DNA of 64,000 nucleotides from Microbulbifer celer (GTDB lineage: Bacteria; Pseudomonadota; Gammaproteobacteria; Pseudomonadales; Cellvibrionaceae), in NCBI RefSeq assembly GCF_020991125.1, contig NZ_CP087715.1:4069501-4133500 (forward strand), read 5' to 3'. Positions 8,904 to 18,275 of the stretch are shown here, one piece after another. Below the pieces are notes generated by a model. The model saw only the letters and a program-made list of their open reading frames with translations. It was not told the origin of the DNA and ran no database searches. The translations under genes and the position numbers were made by a program. Position 1 is the first letter of the stretch. Every line of letters starts with the position of its first letter.

Positions 8904-9947
8904 ATGGACGTATCTGCCAATTCCTCTATCTACTCCCCATCTTCCCTGTGCCGTCAGGTCTTCGCGCGTAGCGCGGCGCATATCTCCGGCGATTTTGACG
9001 CGGCCCCTGCAGCGGTGACCGCGCCCTGGTGCCTGACCCTGCTGACGGAAGAATTGCAGTTGGCGCAACTGCAGCAGCTGCAGGCATTTATTGCCGAACG
9101 CGGCTGGGCAGTAACGGCAATCGATATTCTGGCTGCCCGTCCACAGTGCACTGCCGTGCGCCTGCAATTGGAGGCGGCGCTGGAATTTGACCGTGCGCGC
9201 GGTGAATTGCTGGCGTTGGCAGAAGAGATGGGACTGGAGCTGGTACTGCAGGCAGGTACCACCCAGCAGGTGCCGAAGCTGGCCTGTTTTGATATGGACT
9301 CCACCCTGATTCAGGCGGAAGTGATCGACGAGCTGGCCAAAATTGCCGGTGTAGGCGACCAGGTGGCCGAGATCACCCTCGCGGCGATGCGCGGTGAACT
9401 GGATTTCCAGCAGAGTTTCCGCAAGCGGATGAGCCTGCTGCAGGGCTTCACCGAAGAGAGCCTGGCGGAAATCGCGCCGCAACTGCCGCTGATGGGCGGT
9501 GCGCAACGACTGTTACAGGCCCTGCGTGCGCTGGGCTGCAAGACCGCGATTCTCTCCGGTGGCTTCACCTATTTTGCCCATTACTTGCGCGACAACCATC
9601 TGGCAGTGGATGTAGTGCACGCGAATCAGCTGGAGTTTGAGGCGGGTGCACTCACCGGTGGCGTGATTGACCCGATCGTAGATGGCGCCCGCAAGGCGCT
9701 GTTGCTGCAGGAGCTGGCGGCGGAGATGGAGCTGTCGCTGGACCAGGTGATTGCAGTGGGAGATGGCGCGAATGATCTGCCGATGCTGTCTCTGGGAGCA
9801 CTGGGCATTGCCTTCCACGCCAAGCCGAAAGTGCGCGCGGAAGCGCCGCAGGCCATCGATGGTTTCGGGCTGGATGCCGCGCTGTACCTGTTTGGCCTCA
9901 ATGATCGCCAGATTGCGGCATTGCTGGAAGAATCCCCCAGCCAATAA
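8904..9947 (+). CDS. serB: Phosphoserine phosphatase
   Basis: A 347-residue HAD-family enzyme catalysing the last step of serine synthesis. Residues 1-125 form the ACT-like N-terminal region found in gammaproteobacterial SerB. The HAD motif I is FDMDSTLIQAE, with Asp nucleophile; motif II is ILSGGF and motif IV is VGDGANDLPML. The ATG at 8904 is chosen because the upstream in-frame ATG at 8850 overlaps a TATAAT-like hexamer and gives a non-conserved extension. It is divergent from the ytjB-type gene. Confidence 0.94.
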   Translation: MDVSANSSIYSPSSLCRQVFARSAAHISGDFDAAPAAVTAPWCLTLLTEELQLAQLQQLQAFIAERGWAVTAIDILAARPQCTAVRLQLEAALEFDRARGELLALAEEMGLELVLQAGTTQQVPKLACFDMDSTLIQAEVIDELAKIAGVGDQVAEITLAAMRGELDFQQSFRKRMSLLQGFTEESLAEIAPQLPLMGGAQRLLQALRALGCKTAILSGGFTYFAHYLRDNHLAVDVVHANQLEFEAGALTGGVIDPIVDGARKALLLQELAAEMELSLDQVIAVGDGANDLPMLSLGALGIAFHAKPKVRAEAPQAIDGFGLDAALYLFGLNDRQIAALLEESPSQ

Positions 9948-9983
9948 CCGGGGCAATAACTGGTCCAATCACCGAAGCATTGC

Positions 9984-10151
9984 TCAGGGTGCAAAAGTGA
10001 AAAACGGCGCCAGCTCAGTGCCGAGGTGTGCGAAGGGAAGCGGTGGGCGGTTATTGCGCTTGCCTTCTTCATAGCAGGCCTGGCGGTCGCAGGCCACGGC
10101 TGCCAGTGCCAGCGTAATGATTGCGATGATGGCGAGAAGGCGTTTGCCCAT
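9984..10151 (-). CDS. Very small putative lipoprotein
   Basis: A 55-residue product from an ATG with GGGGA upstream. It begins MGKRLLAIIAIITLALAAVAC, a clear export signal ending in a lipobox-like Cys, followed by about 35 polar residues (DRQACYEEGKRNNRPP...). Nothing similar is recognised. The longer open frame upstream has no plausible start and is not included. It converges on serB. It could be a real small envelope protein or a chance frame; the signal peptide favours the former. Confidence 0.5.
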   Translation of the reverse strand: MGKRLLAIIAIITLALAAVACDRQACYEEGKRNNRPPLPFAHLGTELAPFFTFAP

Positions 10152-10182
10152 GAGAATCCCCGTCTGCTGTCTGTCCGTGACT

Positions 10183-10207
10183 GTGTTGAGGTCGTGTGTT
10201 GAGGTCG
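10183..10207. repeat. 13-bp tandem duplication in a 298-bp gap
   Basis: GTGTTGAGGTCGT is followed directly by a second copy lacking only the final match. The gap from 10152 to 10449 otherwise shows no gene; it should hold the promoter of the small lipoprotein gene and the 3' end of the aminotransferase gene. Confidence 0.5.
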
Positions 10208-10449
10208 CGGTTGCCAGAAGCAATACCACTATCAATTGGTGTGAATATCGGTTTGACGCGCCGCTACGCGAAAAAGTTGCACTCACAAGTTCTCTCAGGT
10301 GTGGAAGATTAAGAGAAACGCGCCGGTTTGTGTAGCCGCCATGTGCACCGAATATTTGTGAGACGGTTTTGTGTCTCGCCTTTGCTCCCCATCTAGGCAT
10401 CACACATTCGACGCATTATTCAACCCAATACGCCACCAGCCAGCCTTTC

Positions 10450-11673
10450 TCAACCCTGCGTTTTTGCACCAATCAATGAACTCTCCAATTCGCCCATGCC
10501 GCGGGGAATATCCACCGTGATACCCAGATCGCGCATGGTACAGCCGAGCGCGTGCAATGTACGGAACAGGTTCTGTGCGCGGCACTGCTCTCCCATCTGG
10601 CCGATGCGCACGATGGGCAGCCCGAAGGATCCGGATATTTCCACCTGATACTTTTCCGACATAGTCGCGCAGATGGTGCGATTGCTGAGTGTCTCGGGCG
10701 CTTCGATGCCGATGACCGAGTTCAGGCGGCTCTCTTCTGGAACATATAGCTTCAATCCCATGGCTTGCACACCGTTCTGTAGTGCGCGGGAACACCTTTC
10801 ATGACGCAGGAACCGCGCCTGCAGTCCCTCCAGACAAATAAGCCGCAACGCCTCGTGCAGGGCCAGTACCCCGGAAACCGGTGCCGTGTAATGGTACGAC
10901 CCTTTGTGCCAGAAGTTTTCCGCGAGCAGAGCGTCCAGGCACCAGTGCGATGGCGTCCAGGTTCGGTTCTGGATACGATCCCACGCCCGCTCGGAAAATG
11001 CCACCAGTGAAACCCCCGGGATGGAAGACAGCCCCTTCTGTCCACCGGTAATCACCGCATCAATCCCCCAGTCGTCCATCTGCAGCGGCATGGTGCTGAG
11101 GGTACACACGGCATCGACGATGGTGATACAGCCCTTCTTCTTCGCCTCGCGGGCGAGCGCGGGCAGTTGCCGGTTGAAGGTGGTGTTGGAAGTTTCCCCC
11201 TGCACGATGGTGATACAGTCGGGCTCGAACTTTTCTATAGCCGCGACAAAGCGGTCGACGTCGATCTGCGACTTTTCCTCGCTCTGCAGGATTCCGACAT
11301 CCGCTCCCAGTCGCTGACACATTTCCGCCATTCGGTGGCTGAAATAGCCGTTACAAACACACAGCACTCTGGTGTCGCGGGTGACCAGGTTGGCGATGGC
11401 CATTTCCATGGCCGCCGACCCGGGCCCCGCAACGCCCATAATCCAGGGCGAACGGGTCTGGAAGACATATTGCGACATCTCTTTCACCTGACCGATGATC
11501 CTGGACATGGTGGCACCGAGGTGGTTGATGACGTTCCGGTTGGCATTGGCCACCAGGTCGGGCACCGGAACCGGCCCCGCGCCCATCATCAGCAGGGGCT
11601 CCGCGGGCAGTATGTCGTTTAGTGATGCGATGGTCGGTGCAGAGAAAATCTCTGGAGTGGTCGTGTCTTCCAT
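10450..11673 (-). CDS. Class V aminotransferase (alanine-glyoxylate/serine-pyruvate type)
   Basis: A 407-residue fold-type I PLP enzyme. The N-terminal GAGPVPVP signature, the VAGPGSAAMEMAI phosphate-binding stretch, DAVCTLS with the PLP-contacting Asp, and the Schiff-base Lys in TGGQKGL identify the alanine-glyoxylate/serine-pyruvate branch. It probably transfers an amino group between alanine or serine and glyoxylate or pyruvate; the exact pair cannot be settled here. The gene is isolated, with a strong terminator of the upstream peptidase gene between them. Confidence 0.88.
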   Translation of the reverse strand: MEDTTTPEIFSAPTIASLNDILPAEPLLMMGAGPVPVPDLVANANRNVINHLGATMSRIIGQVKEMSQYVFQTRSPWIMGVAGPGSAAMEMAIANLVTRDTRVLCVCNGYFSHRMAEMCQRLGADVGILQSEEKSQIDVDRFVAAIEKFEPDCITIVQGETSNTTFNRQLPALAREAKKKGCITIVDAVCTLSTMPLQMDDWGIDAVITGGQKGLSSIPGVSLVAFSERAWDRIQNRTWTPSHWCLDALLAENFWHKGSYHYTAPVSGVLALHEALRLICLEGLQARFLRHERCSRALQNGVQAMGLKLYVPEESRLNSVIGIEAPETLSNRTICATMSEKYQVEISGSFGLPIVRIGQMGEQCRAQNLFRTLHALGCTMRDLGITVDIPRGMGELESSLIGAKTQG

Positions 11674-11822
11674 GGTGCGCTGTGGCTGGCCGGTCTCTGA
11701 GTGTCAAAAGGTTGCCATTTTTACCACACTATTCGCGGTTTTGCGGGGATTTATTGCGCAACCGGGGCGGAGTAGCTACGCCGTTGTTTGGTAGCGGGGA
11801 ATTAAGTGTTCGAGCGTTACAT

Positions 11823-11863
11823 AAAAAAAGCCCCGTGGCTCTGAAAACCACGGGGCTTTTTTT
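11823..11863 (-). terminator. Bidirectional Rho-independent terminator
   Basis: A perfect nine-base stem GCCCCGTGG with a nine-base loop is flanked by A7 on one side and T7 on the other. It lies just after the stop of the M1 peptidase gene and would stop minus-strand transcription before the aminotransferase gene. Confidence 0.92.
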
Positions 11864-11885
11864 ATCTCATTTCAGCTGACGCGAA

Positions 11886-13877
11886 TCAGTCGCCGTAAAT
11901 GATCTTGCTGTTTACCTTGACGGTCAGCGGATGATAGCCGGATTTGGCTTTTTCGAAGATGCGCTTGGCTTCTTCCTGTTTGCCACTTTCCACCATATTG
12001 CCGTACAGCGGGCGCAGGAACTTGTTGCGGCCGATGCTGGTGAGGAAGTCCTCCAGACGTGCATTGGCCGGCTCGTAGTCGTTGCGTACGGCAATCATCA
12101 GCCAGCTGAACGCGATCTCGTTGTTTTTCGAGTCGGTCAGGCTGAAGGTTTCATCCAGCTCCTGCAGCTGATCATCGCTCAGTTTTTCCGGCATACCGTC
12201 GAGGAAGTACTTCCACTGGTGGAAGGTCCAGCCCTCGGTGTCGATGTCGCCGGCCTCAATCTCGCCGTTCAGCCACTGCTCGCGGATCGGGTCCAGTTTG
12301 GTGAACGCATCTGACTGCGGGTGCGGCGCGCCTTCGGGAATGCCCGGTTCAAAGATCCATTCATTGATACGCTCTTTGCTCAGCTTGTCCGGGTACTGCT
12401 TCAGCAGGGTGTCGTCGAGGTAATTAACAAAGTCCTCGGTGTTGACGCTCTGGAACGCGAATTTGTTGAAGTAGTCCATCAGGAACTGGTCGAAGTTCTC
12501 GCGCCCCACTTTCTGCTCCAGTTCGTACAGGAACAGGGAACCCTTTTCGTAGGGAATGTTTGAGAAGACTTCGTCAGGATCGCGGCCGCGCATATCGATG
12601 GCCAGGATCTCGTCCTTGTCCGGGCGGTCTGCGAGGTCTGCCTGCAGATCGTCATAACCCAGGGCCATTTCCATTTTGTAGCGCTCGTCACCGTATACAA
12701 ACTGCATGATGCGGTTGGTGAGATACGTGGTGAAGCCTTCGTTCAGCCACAGGTCGCGCCAGCTGGAATTGGTGACCAGGTTGCCAGACCAGGAGTGAGC
12801 CAGCTCGTGGGCAATCAGCGCCACCAGGCTTTTGTCACCGGCAATCACGGTGGGGGTGATAAAGGAAAGACGCGGGTTTTCCATGCCACCAAACGGGAAG
12901 CTGGGGGGCAGGATCAGCAGGTCATAGCGGTCCCAGCGGTAGGGGCCGTAGTTTTCTTCGGTGACCTCGAGCATGTCCTCGGTGTCTTCGAACTCCGCTG
13001 CCGCGGCATCGAGCAGTTCCGGCTCGGCGTAGACCCCGGTGCGCTCGCCCATGGGCTTGAACTCCAGGTTGCCGATGCCGATAGCGATCAGGTAGGAGGG
13101 GATCGGCTGCGGCATTTCAAACTCGTACACGCCGTCTTTTTCCGTTTCCGGATCGTTGTTGGCGCTCATTACCGCCAGCAGGTCATCCGGGGTCCGGATG
13201 GTGGCCGCGTACGTCATGCGCACCTGGGGGGAATCCTGCAGGGGAATAAAACTGCGCGCGTGGATGGCCTGGGCCTGGGTGAACAGGAACGGGTGCTTTT
13301 TACCCGCGGTCTGCTCCGGCTCCAGCCACTGTACACCGGAGGCACCGGGAGAAGTCTGGTAGTCGATAGCGACTTTGTTGGCGCCCTTGGGCAGTTCGAT
13401 TTCCAGCGGGGTCCCCAGGTTCGGGTCGGTTTCACCGAGGCTGAACTTGACCGGTTTGAGGTCGTCGCCGAGACCTGCGCGCACGGCTTTGATATCCAGT
13501 TCGCGGGTGTCGAGGATCAGCGGCGGGTTCTTTTCACCCACTCGCTTGATATCGAGAATGGCGGTGCCTTTCAGGATTTTGTTGTCGAAGTCGGCGGTGA
13601 GGTCGAGATCGAGGTGCTTTACCCGGTAGTCGTTGGTGTTGGCAAAGGAGTGGTAGTCGACACCGGACTCCGGTGCCGCTTTCTCTGCTTTGGAGGATTT
13701 TTCGGCGGTGGTGCCTGACAACTGTTCCGGGCTCTGTTCGCCGGAACGCTCTTCGAGCTGCTTCTGGCCGGCGGGATCTTCGCTTTGGCTACAGGCTCCG
13801 AGGGTGACGATACTGCAGGCAAGCAGGCCGGCGCCGATCAGGCGGCCGAGGCCGGGGTTAAACAATTGGGGCAGCAT
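11886..13877 (-). CDS. M1-family metallo-aminopeptidase, lipoprotein (LTA4-hydrolase-like)
   Basis: A 663-residue zinc peptidase. After a signal peptide with lipobox LGAC, an acidic linker leads into the M1 N-terminal domain. The catalytic core shows the exopeptidase motif FGGMENP, HELAH at 357-361 with zinc-binding Glu380 in NEGF, then the helical C-terminal domain typical of leukotriene-A4-hydrolase-like aminopeptidases. The ATG at 13877 has GGAG eight bases upstream; the longer open frame is discarded. It is anchored on the periplasmic or outer face and likely trims peptides. The fimX-like gene lies 37 bp upstream, so the two may share a transcript. Confidence 0.93.
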   Translation of the reverse strand: MLPQLFNPGLGRLIGAGLLACSIVTLGACSQSEDPAGQKQLEERSGEQSPEQLSGTTAEKSSKAEKAAPESGVDYHSFANTNDYRVKHLDLDLTADFDNKILKGTAILDIKRVGEKNPPLILDTRELDIKAVRAGLGDDLKPVKFSLGETDPNLGTPLEIELPKGANKVAIDYQTSPGASGVQWLEPEQTAGKKHPFLFTQAQAIHARSFIPLQDSPQVRMTYAATIRTPDDLLAVMSANNDPETEKDGVYEFEMPQPIPSYLIAIGIGNLEFKPMGERTGVYAEPELLDAAAAEFEDTEDMLEVTEENYGPYRWDRYDLLILPPSFPFGGMENPRLSFITPTVIAGDKSLVALIAHELAHSWSGNLVTNSSWRDLWLNEGFTTYLTNRIMQFVYGDERYKMEMALGYDDLQADLADRPDKDEILAIDMRGRDPDEVFSNIPYEKGSLFLYELEQKVGRENFDQFLMDYFNKFAFQSVNTEDFVNYLDDTLLKQYPDKLSKERINEWIFEPGIPEGAPHPQSDAFTKLDPIREQWLNGEIEAGDIDTEGWTFHQWKYFLDGMPEKLSDDQLQELDETFSLTDSKNNEIAFSWLMIAVRNDYEPANARLEDFLTSIGRNKFLRPLYGNMVESGKQEEAKRIFEKAKSGYHPLTVKVNSKIIYGD

Positions 13878-13914
13878 GGTATAGCTCCGTGATTGTTGTG
13901 ATAGAAAATTGTGT

Positions 13915-16005
13915 TCAATCCAGGCTGAAATCAAAGTCCATTTCATCTCCCGGCGGCTGTACATAGTAGCCCTGGATATAGTCGGTACCGGACTGCCACA
14001 GGGTGGGCAGCATGCTGGCCTGTTCTATGTGGGGGACGATGACGCGGGTGTCGATTTCTTTCAGTTGGCCTACGAGTTTGACCAGTCCTTCGCTGTCTTC
14101 GCCTTCGTCCTGGACTTCGCGCACAAACGAGGCGTCGATTTTAGCGATATCGACTTTGACGTGCTCCAGTGCCTTGAAGGGGCTCAAGCCGGTGCCGAAG
14201 TGACATACGGCTACTCGACAGCCCATTTCCTGTACCAGATGGGCAAAGTCGCGAGCGGCGTGGAGGTTGCTGCCGATGTCTTCGGCGCGCATTTGAAAAG
14301 TGACGGCTTTGGGCGGCACCTTGGCGGCCTTGAAAGCGACACCGAGCCAGGCGGGAAGGCTGGTGTCTTTCAGGGAGGCTGCGGTGAGGTGCAGTAGTAC
14401 CGAGACGTCGTCGCCTTTGGCCCGTTGTGCGGCAGCCGCTTTGATGGCGCTCAGGATGATCCAGCGATCCATTTTGGTGGAGAGGCCGGCGTCGCCGAGG
14501 GCTTCGAGGAAGGCGATGGGGGCAAGTTGTTCTTTGCCGTCCACCAGGCGTACCAGTACTTCGTAGATTTTTTCGCCGCTGCCCTGCAGGCTTAAGATCG
14601 GCTGGTACAGCAGCTTGAGATTACCGGCCTCAAGGGCCTGAACAACACGCGCGCGGTGGTAGGTGTCGGCATCGCCCTGCTGTTGGCTGTCGGGTTCGTA
14701 CAGGGCGAAGCCGTTGCCTTTACCGTCGCTGTTGGCGACGGCGCTGTCATGAGCCTTGGAGGCCTGTTCCAGTACTTTGTCGGCGTTGCCGGAGGTTTCG
14801 CTCATCAGTGAAATACCGATGCAGGCGGTGATGTGCAGGGTTTTGCCGCCGGCTTCAAAGATGGTGTCGGCGATTTTCTGCAACAATTCCCGGGAGCGGG
14901 CTTCGGCGCTGTCCGGTGTGGTTTCCGGTATCAGCAGGCAGTAGCTCTCTTCGCCATAGCGGGCGAGGATATCGCCCCGGCGCGCGCTGCTTTGCAACAA
15001 CTGGGCGAATTTCATATGCAGCTCGTCGGTGCCGGCGACGCCTACCACCTGTTGAACGGATTCTTCGAAGCGATCGATCTCGATATACATCAGGCCGCCG
15101 GTGCGCTGGGAGCCTGTGGTGGACTGGATGGCATTGTCGAGCAGCTGTACGAAGCGTTGACGGTTGTAGAGGCCGGTAGCCGTATCGCGGTTTTTGACTT
15201 CGCTGAGCTGGGCTTCCAGTTCTTCGGTATTGCCGCTGCTGGCGGCAATACGCACCTGCAGGCAACGCTCTTCGTCGTAGATGGTGGAGAGGACTTCCGC
15301 TTTGATTGGCAGTGGACTGCCGCCGGCGGACTTGGCGGTAAACTGCCACTCCTGGGCTTCCACTTCGTTGTTGCTGATGGCGCACTGGCGCAGGAAGTCG
15401 CGGGCGTCCGGCTGCTCGCCTTCGGTGAGCATGTCGATCAGCGGCTGGTATTCGATGTCGTCGCGTTCCTGATAGCCGAAGCGTTCGGCAAAGGATTCAT
15501 TGGCGTACACGATCAGGCCATCAGAAATGTAGGCGATGGCATCTTTGGAGCTGTCGAGGAGTTCTTTGGTGCGCTTCAGTGTGGCGTGATAACGGCGATC
15601 GTGCAGGCGGGCCTGGCGCCGCTCTTCCAGCGCGGTGAGCTCCCGCTGTATGACCAGCAGCAGATGCTGGTCTTCGTCGACGGTGACCACATCGCGGGCG
15701 CCGATTTTGAGTCCTTCCACGACCGGCTGCGCGCCGTCGCGCTCGGTGAGTAACAGGGTGGGGACGTCTTTCTGCAGTTTGTTAATGGTGCGGATTGCAT
15801 TCACCGCTTCCAGTTTTTTGCTCTGCTCGGCGGCGATAAGGAGGTCCCAGGGGTGTTCCTGCAGGAGTTTGACCAATGCGGCTTCGCTGGCTACGTGCTG
15901 GGCACGATTGGGGCGGCCAGCGTTGTGGAGCATGCTCACCAGGCGCTGGGCTTCGGCGGGTACGTCGTGGATCAGAAGTAGGCGGATGGTGTTGTCGCTG
16001 GTCAT
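13915..16005 (-). CDS. fimX: FimX-like degenerate GGDEF/EAL protein
   Basis: A 696-residue protein with four domains in order: a receiver-like domain (10-120) where the expected phospho-Asp site reads DLLIAAE, a PAS domain (about 165-280), a GGDEF domain whose active site reads ARYGEES, and an EAL domain with EVL in place of EAL and CHFGTG in place of the DDFGTG motif. This architecture, length and degeneracy match Pseudomonas FimX, a c-di-GMP-binding regulator of type IV pilus assembly that lacks turnover. The protein is probably a c-di-GMP receptor, not an enzyme. AGGA precedes the ATG at 16005. No pilus genes are in the window. Confidence 0.8.
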   Translation of the reverse strand: MTSDNTIRLLLIHDVPAEAQRLVSMLHNAGRPNRAQHVASEAALVKLLQEHPWDLLIAAEQSKKLEAVNAIRTINKLQKDVPTLLLTERDGAQPVVEGLKIGARDVVTVDEDQHLLLVIQRELTALEERRQARLHDRRYHATLKRTKELLDSSKDAIAYISDGLIVYANESFAERFGYQERDDIEYQPLIDMLTEGEQPDARDFLRQCAISNNEVEAQEWQFTAKSAGGSPLPIKAEVLSTIYDEERCLQVRIAASSGNTEELEAQLSEVKNRDTATGLYNRQRFVQLLDNAIQSTTGSQRTGGLMYIEIDRFEESVQQVVGVAGTDELHMKFAQLLQSSARRGDILARYGEESYCLLIPETTPDSAEARSRELLQKIADTIFEAGGKTLHITACIGISLMSETSGNADKVLEQASKAHDSAVANSDGKGNGFALYEPDSQQQGDADTYHRARVVQALEAGNLKLLYQPILSLQGSGEKIYEVLVRLVDGKEQLAPIAFLEALGDAGLSTKMDRWIILSAIKAAAAQRAKGDDVSVLLHLTAASLKDTSLPAWLGVAFKAAKVPPKAVTFQMRAEDIGSNLHAARDFAHLVQEMGCRVAVCHFGTGLSPFKALEHVKVDIAKIDASFVREVQDEGEDSEGLVKLVGQLKEIDTRVIVPHIEQASMLPTLWQSGTDYIQGYYVQPPGDEMDFDFSLD

Positions 16006-16299
16006 TATATTCCTGTTGTACTGCGTCGCGGCGGTATTCTCGATTCTCGTTTGCCGCTTCCGTGCTGCACTGCAGGCTGCCCGATTGAGATTATGCTGAA
16101 GGCTGCCAGTCCGTTTGGCCGCGAATCCGTTAGTGTATGGCGGCGGCACGGGGAGGAACAAGTGCATAGTGCGCAATCCACCCCGTCCGCCGCTATTTAG
16201 ACGCGTTAGACCCCGTTGGGTGTCGGATCGGGAAAAATCGAAGACAGTGAGGCGGCCGGTGTTTCTGGTCGATCGATACCGGGACTCCGGCGCGGTTGT

Positions 16300-17349
16300 T
16301 TACAGCGGTGTCTTGGATTTCTCCGCGGGGATTTCCCGCACCAGACGGGGCACCAGATACCCTGGCAGGCGATTGCGGATACCATTGATCAGGGCGCGCG
16401 CACGGTGATCCCCGATCTCGAAGTGGGCGGCGCCCTGCACGCGGTCCAGCTGATGTACGTAGTAGGGCAGAACGCCGGCATCGAACAGGGTCTCCGAAAG
16501 AGCGGCGAGGGCGTCTTCACTGTCGTTGACCCCGCGCAGCAGTACCGACTGGTTCAGCAGAGTGACGCCGGCCGCGCGCAGCCGGGAAAGTGCCGCGCGC
16601 ACTTCCCCATCGATTTCATGGGCGTGATTGCAGTGCAGCACCAGTACCGGTTTCAGGCGGCTTTCCGTGAACCATTGCAGCAGTTCATCGTTTACTCGCG
16701 ATGGCGCGACAATGGGCAGGCGGGTGTGGATACGCAGTTTGTCGAGCTGGGGAATGTTGGCCAGCTCGCCGGCGAGCCAGCCCAGCTGGCGGTCGCTCAG
16801 TACTAGCGGGTCGCCGCCGCTCAGGATCACCTCCCGCAGGTCCTGTTGCGCGCGGATATAGTCCAGGGCCTGTTGCCACTGGCGCCGGTTGAGGTGGTTG
16901 TCGCCGTAGGGGAAGGCGCGGCGGAAACAGTAGCGACAGTTGACCGCACACTGGCCGGCGGCGATCAGCAACAGGCGGCCGCGATATTTGTGCACCACGC
17001 CGGGTACCGGGTTGGCGCTGGCTTCCTCCAGCGGGTCGTCGCTGTAACCGGGGGTGGTCTCCAGTTCCGGGGCGCCGGGCAATACTTGTAGCAGCAGCGG
17101 GTCGTTGGGGTCGCCGGGGCGGATCCGTCGCAGGAAGGGCCGCGGTATCCGCAGCTGGAACAGCGCCGATGCGGCAGTAACCTGGGGCAGTTGCTCCGGG
17201 GTCAGTTGCAGCAGCTGGAGCAGTTCCTGCGGGTCGGTGACCAGGTCTGCCATTTCGTCCTGCCAGCGGCGATTGCGCGCACCGGTGGCGTTGTCGGGCT
17301 GGATTTCGACAGTGTTGATTTCACGGGGGGGCTGGGGGTGCTGTATCAT
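16300..17349 (-). CDS. epmB: EF-P beta-lysylation protein (lysine 2,3-aminomutase type)
   Basis: A 349-residue radical SAM/PLP enzyme converting (S)-alpha-lysine to (R)-beta-lysine for EF-P modification. The radical SAM motif is CAVNCRYC, followed by the LAM-type GGDPL. The C-terminus GYLVPRLVREIP...SKTPL carries the region expected to hold the PLP lysine. It is shorter than catabolic lysine aminomutases, as EpmB is. Divergent from efp with epmA next, it completes the EF-P modification set. The ATG at 17349 lacks an obvious ribosome-binding site, so the start is uncertain by a few codons. Confidence 0.93.
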   Translation of the reverse strand: MIQHPQPPREINTVEIQPDNATGARNRRWQDEMADLVTDPQELLQLLQLTPEQLPQVTAASALFQLRIPRPFLRRIRPGDPNDPLLLQVLPGAPELETTPGYSDDPLEEASANPVPGVVHKYRGRLLLIAAGQCAVNCRYCFRRAFPYGDNHLNRRQWQQALDYIRAQQDLREVILSGGDPLVLSDRQLGWLAGELANIPQLDKLRIHTRLPIVAPSRVNDELLQWFTESRLKPVLVLHCNHAHEIDGEVRAALSRLRAAGVTLLNQSVLLRGVNDSEDALAALSETLFDAGVLPYYVHQLDRVQGAAHFEIGDHRARALINGIRNRLPGYLVPRLVREIPAEKSKTPL

Positions 17350-17467
17350 AGGCGGCTATTTTTGGCGCGGTCGGTGGCGGTACTGCTGTTTGCCTGGCTT
17401 TGCTCTGGAGCGGGCCGCGCGAAGTTTAATCAATTTACAGGCATATTGCTGATTTTTCGAGGAGCTC

Positions 17468-18040
17468 ATGGCTAGTTATTCCACAAACGAATTCAAAGGC
17501 GGTCTGAAGGTAATGCTGGATGGCGACCCCTGCTCCATTGTGGAGAATGAGTTCGTGAAGCCCGGTAAGGGTCAGGCTTTCAGCCGCGTGAAGTTGCGTA
17601 ACCTGAAGACTGGCCGGGTCTGGGAGCGCACTTTCCGCTCCGGTGAGAGTCTGGAAGCGGCGGATGTGATGGACCGTGATATGGAGTATCTCTACTTTGA
17701 TGGGGAGTTTTACCATTTCATGGAGCCGGAGACGTTTGAGCAGCATCCGGCGGATGTGAAGGCGGTGGGCGATGCGGCGAAGTGGCTGAAGGAGCAGGAT
17801 ATCTGTGTGGTGACGTTGTACAACGGTTCGCCGCTGGCGGTGACGCCGCCGAATCATGTGATTCTGGAGATTACGGATACGGATCCGGGTTTGCGCGGTG
17901 ATACGGCCCAGGGTGGTACCAAGCCGGCGACCCTGTCTACCGGTGCGGTGGTGAAGGTGCCGCTGTTCCTGGAAATTGGCGAGACCATCAAGGTCGATAC
18001 CCGTAATGGGGATTACCTGGGGCGCGCGAAGGAAGACTGA
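17468..18040 (+). CDS. efp: Translation elongation factor P
   Basis: A 190-residue EF-P, which rescues ribosomes stalled at polyproline. The N-terminal KOW-like domain carries Lys34 in the PGKGQ loop, the exact site that EpmA/EpmB beta-lysylate in E. coli. The C-terminal OB domains and ending ([15 protein letters not shown]) are canonical. GAGGAG lies upstream of the ATG. Its location between divergent epmB and downstream epmA makes the substrate-enzyme relation explicit. Confidence 0.97.
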   Translation: MASYSTNEFKGGLKVMLDGDPCSIVENEFVKPGKGQAFSRVKLRNLKTGRVWERTFRSGESLEAADVMDRDMEYLYFDGEFYHFMEPETFEQHPADVKAVGDAAKWLKEQDICVVTLYNGSPLAVTPPNHVILEITDTDPGLRGDTAQGGTKPATLSTGAVVKVPLFLEIGETIKVDTRNGDYLGRAKED

Positions 18041-18090
18041 TTCGCCCCATCAGTCGCCACTGCCAGATTTAGAACCATTCTGATGGTACC

Positions 18091-18207
18091 GTGGCGGCAA
18101 GTCACCGGGGGTGGGTTTTCAGGACCGCTGTAAACCCATCCCTGGGCGCTGCGGCGCAAACATCCTGTTTGCGACGCTCCTGAAAACCCACCCCCGGCGC
18201 CTCGCCT
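18091..18207 (+). repeat. Palindromic element 2 (single copy)
   Basis: Starts with the family end GTGGCGG and finishes at CGCCTTCG. Arms near CACCGGGGGTGGG and TTTTCAGGA pair with their complements and enclose the CCCATCCCTGGG hairpin and a GCAAACATCCTGTTTGC hairpin. It lies between efp and epmA, which are transcribed in the same direction. Confidence 0.9.
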
Positions 18208-18275
18208 TCGCTTTATGCTGCACTGCCAGTCTGCAGCTAAACTCAAGTTCTTTCATTACTCATAAGATCATTTGC

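Noticed and set aside
13909..15753. Plus-strand frames of 160-306 codons opposite the FimX-like gene
   Set aside because: They overlap a gene with four recognisable domains and have no signals of their own.
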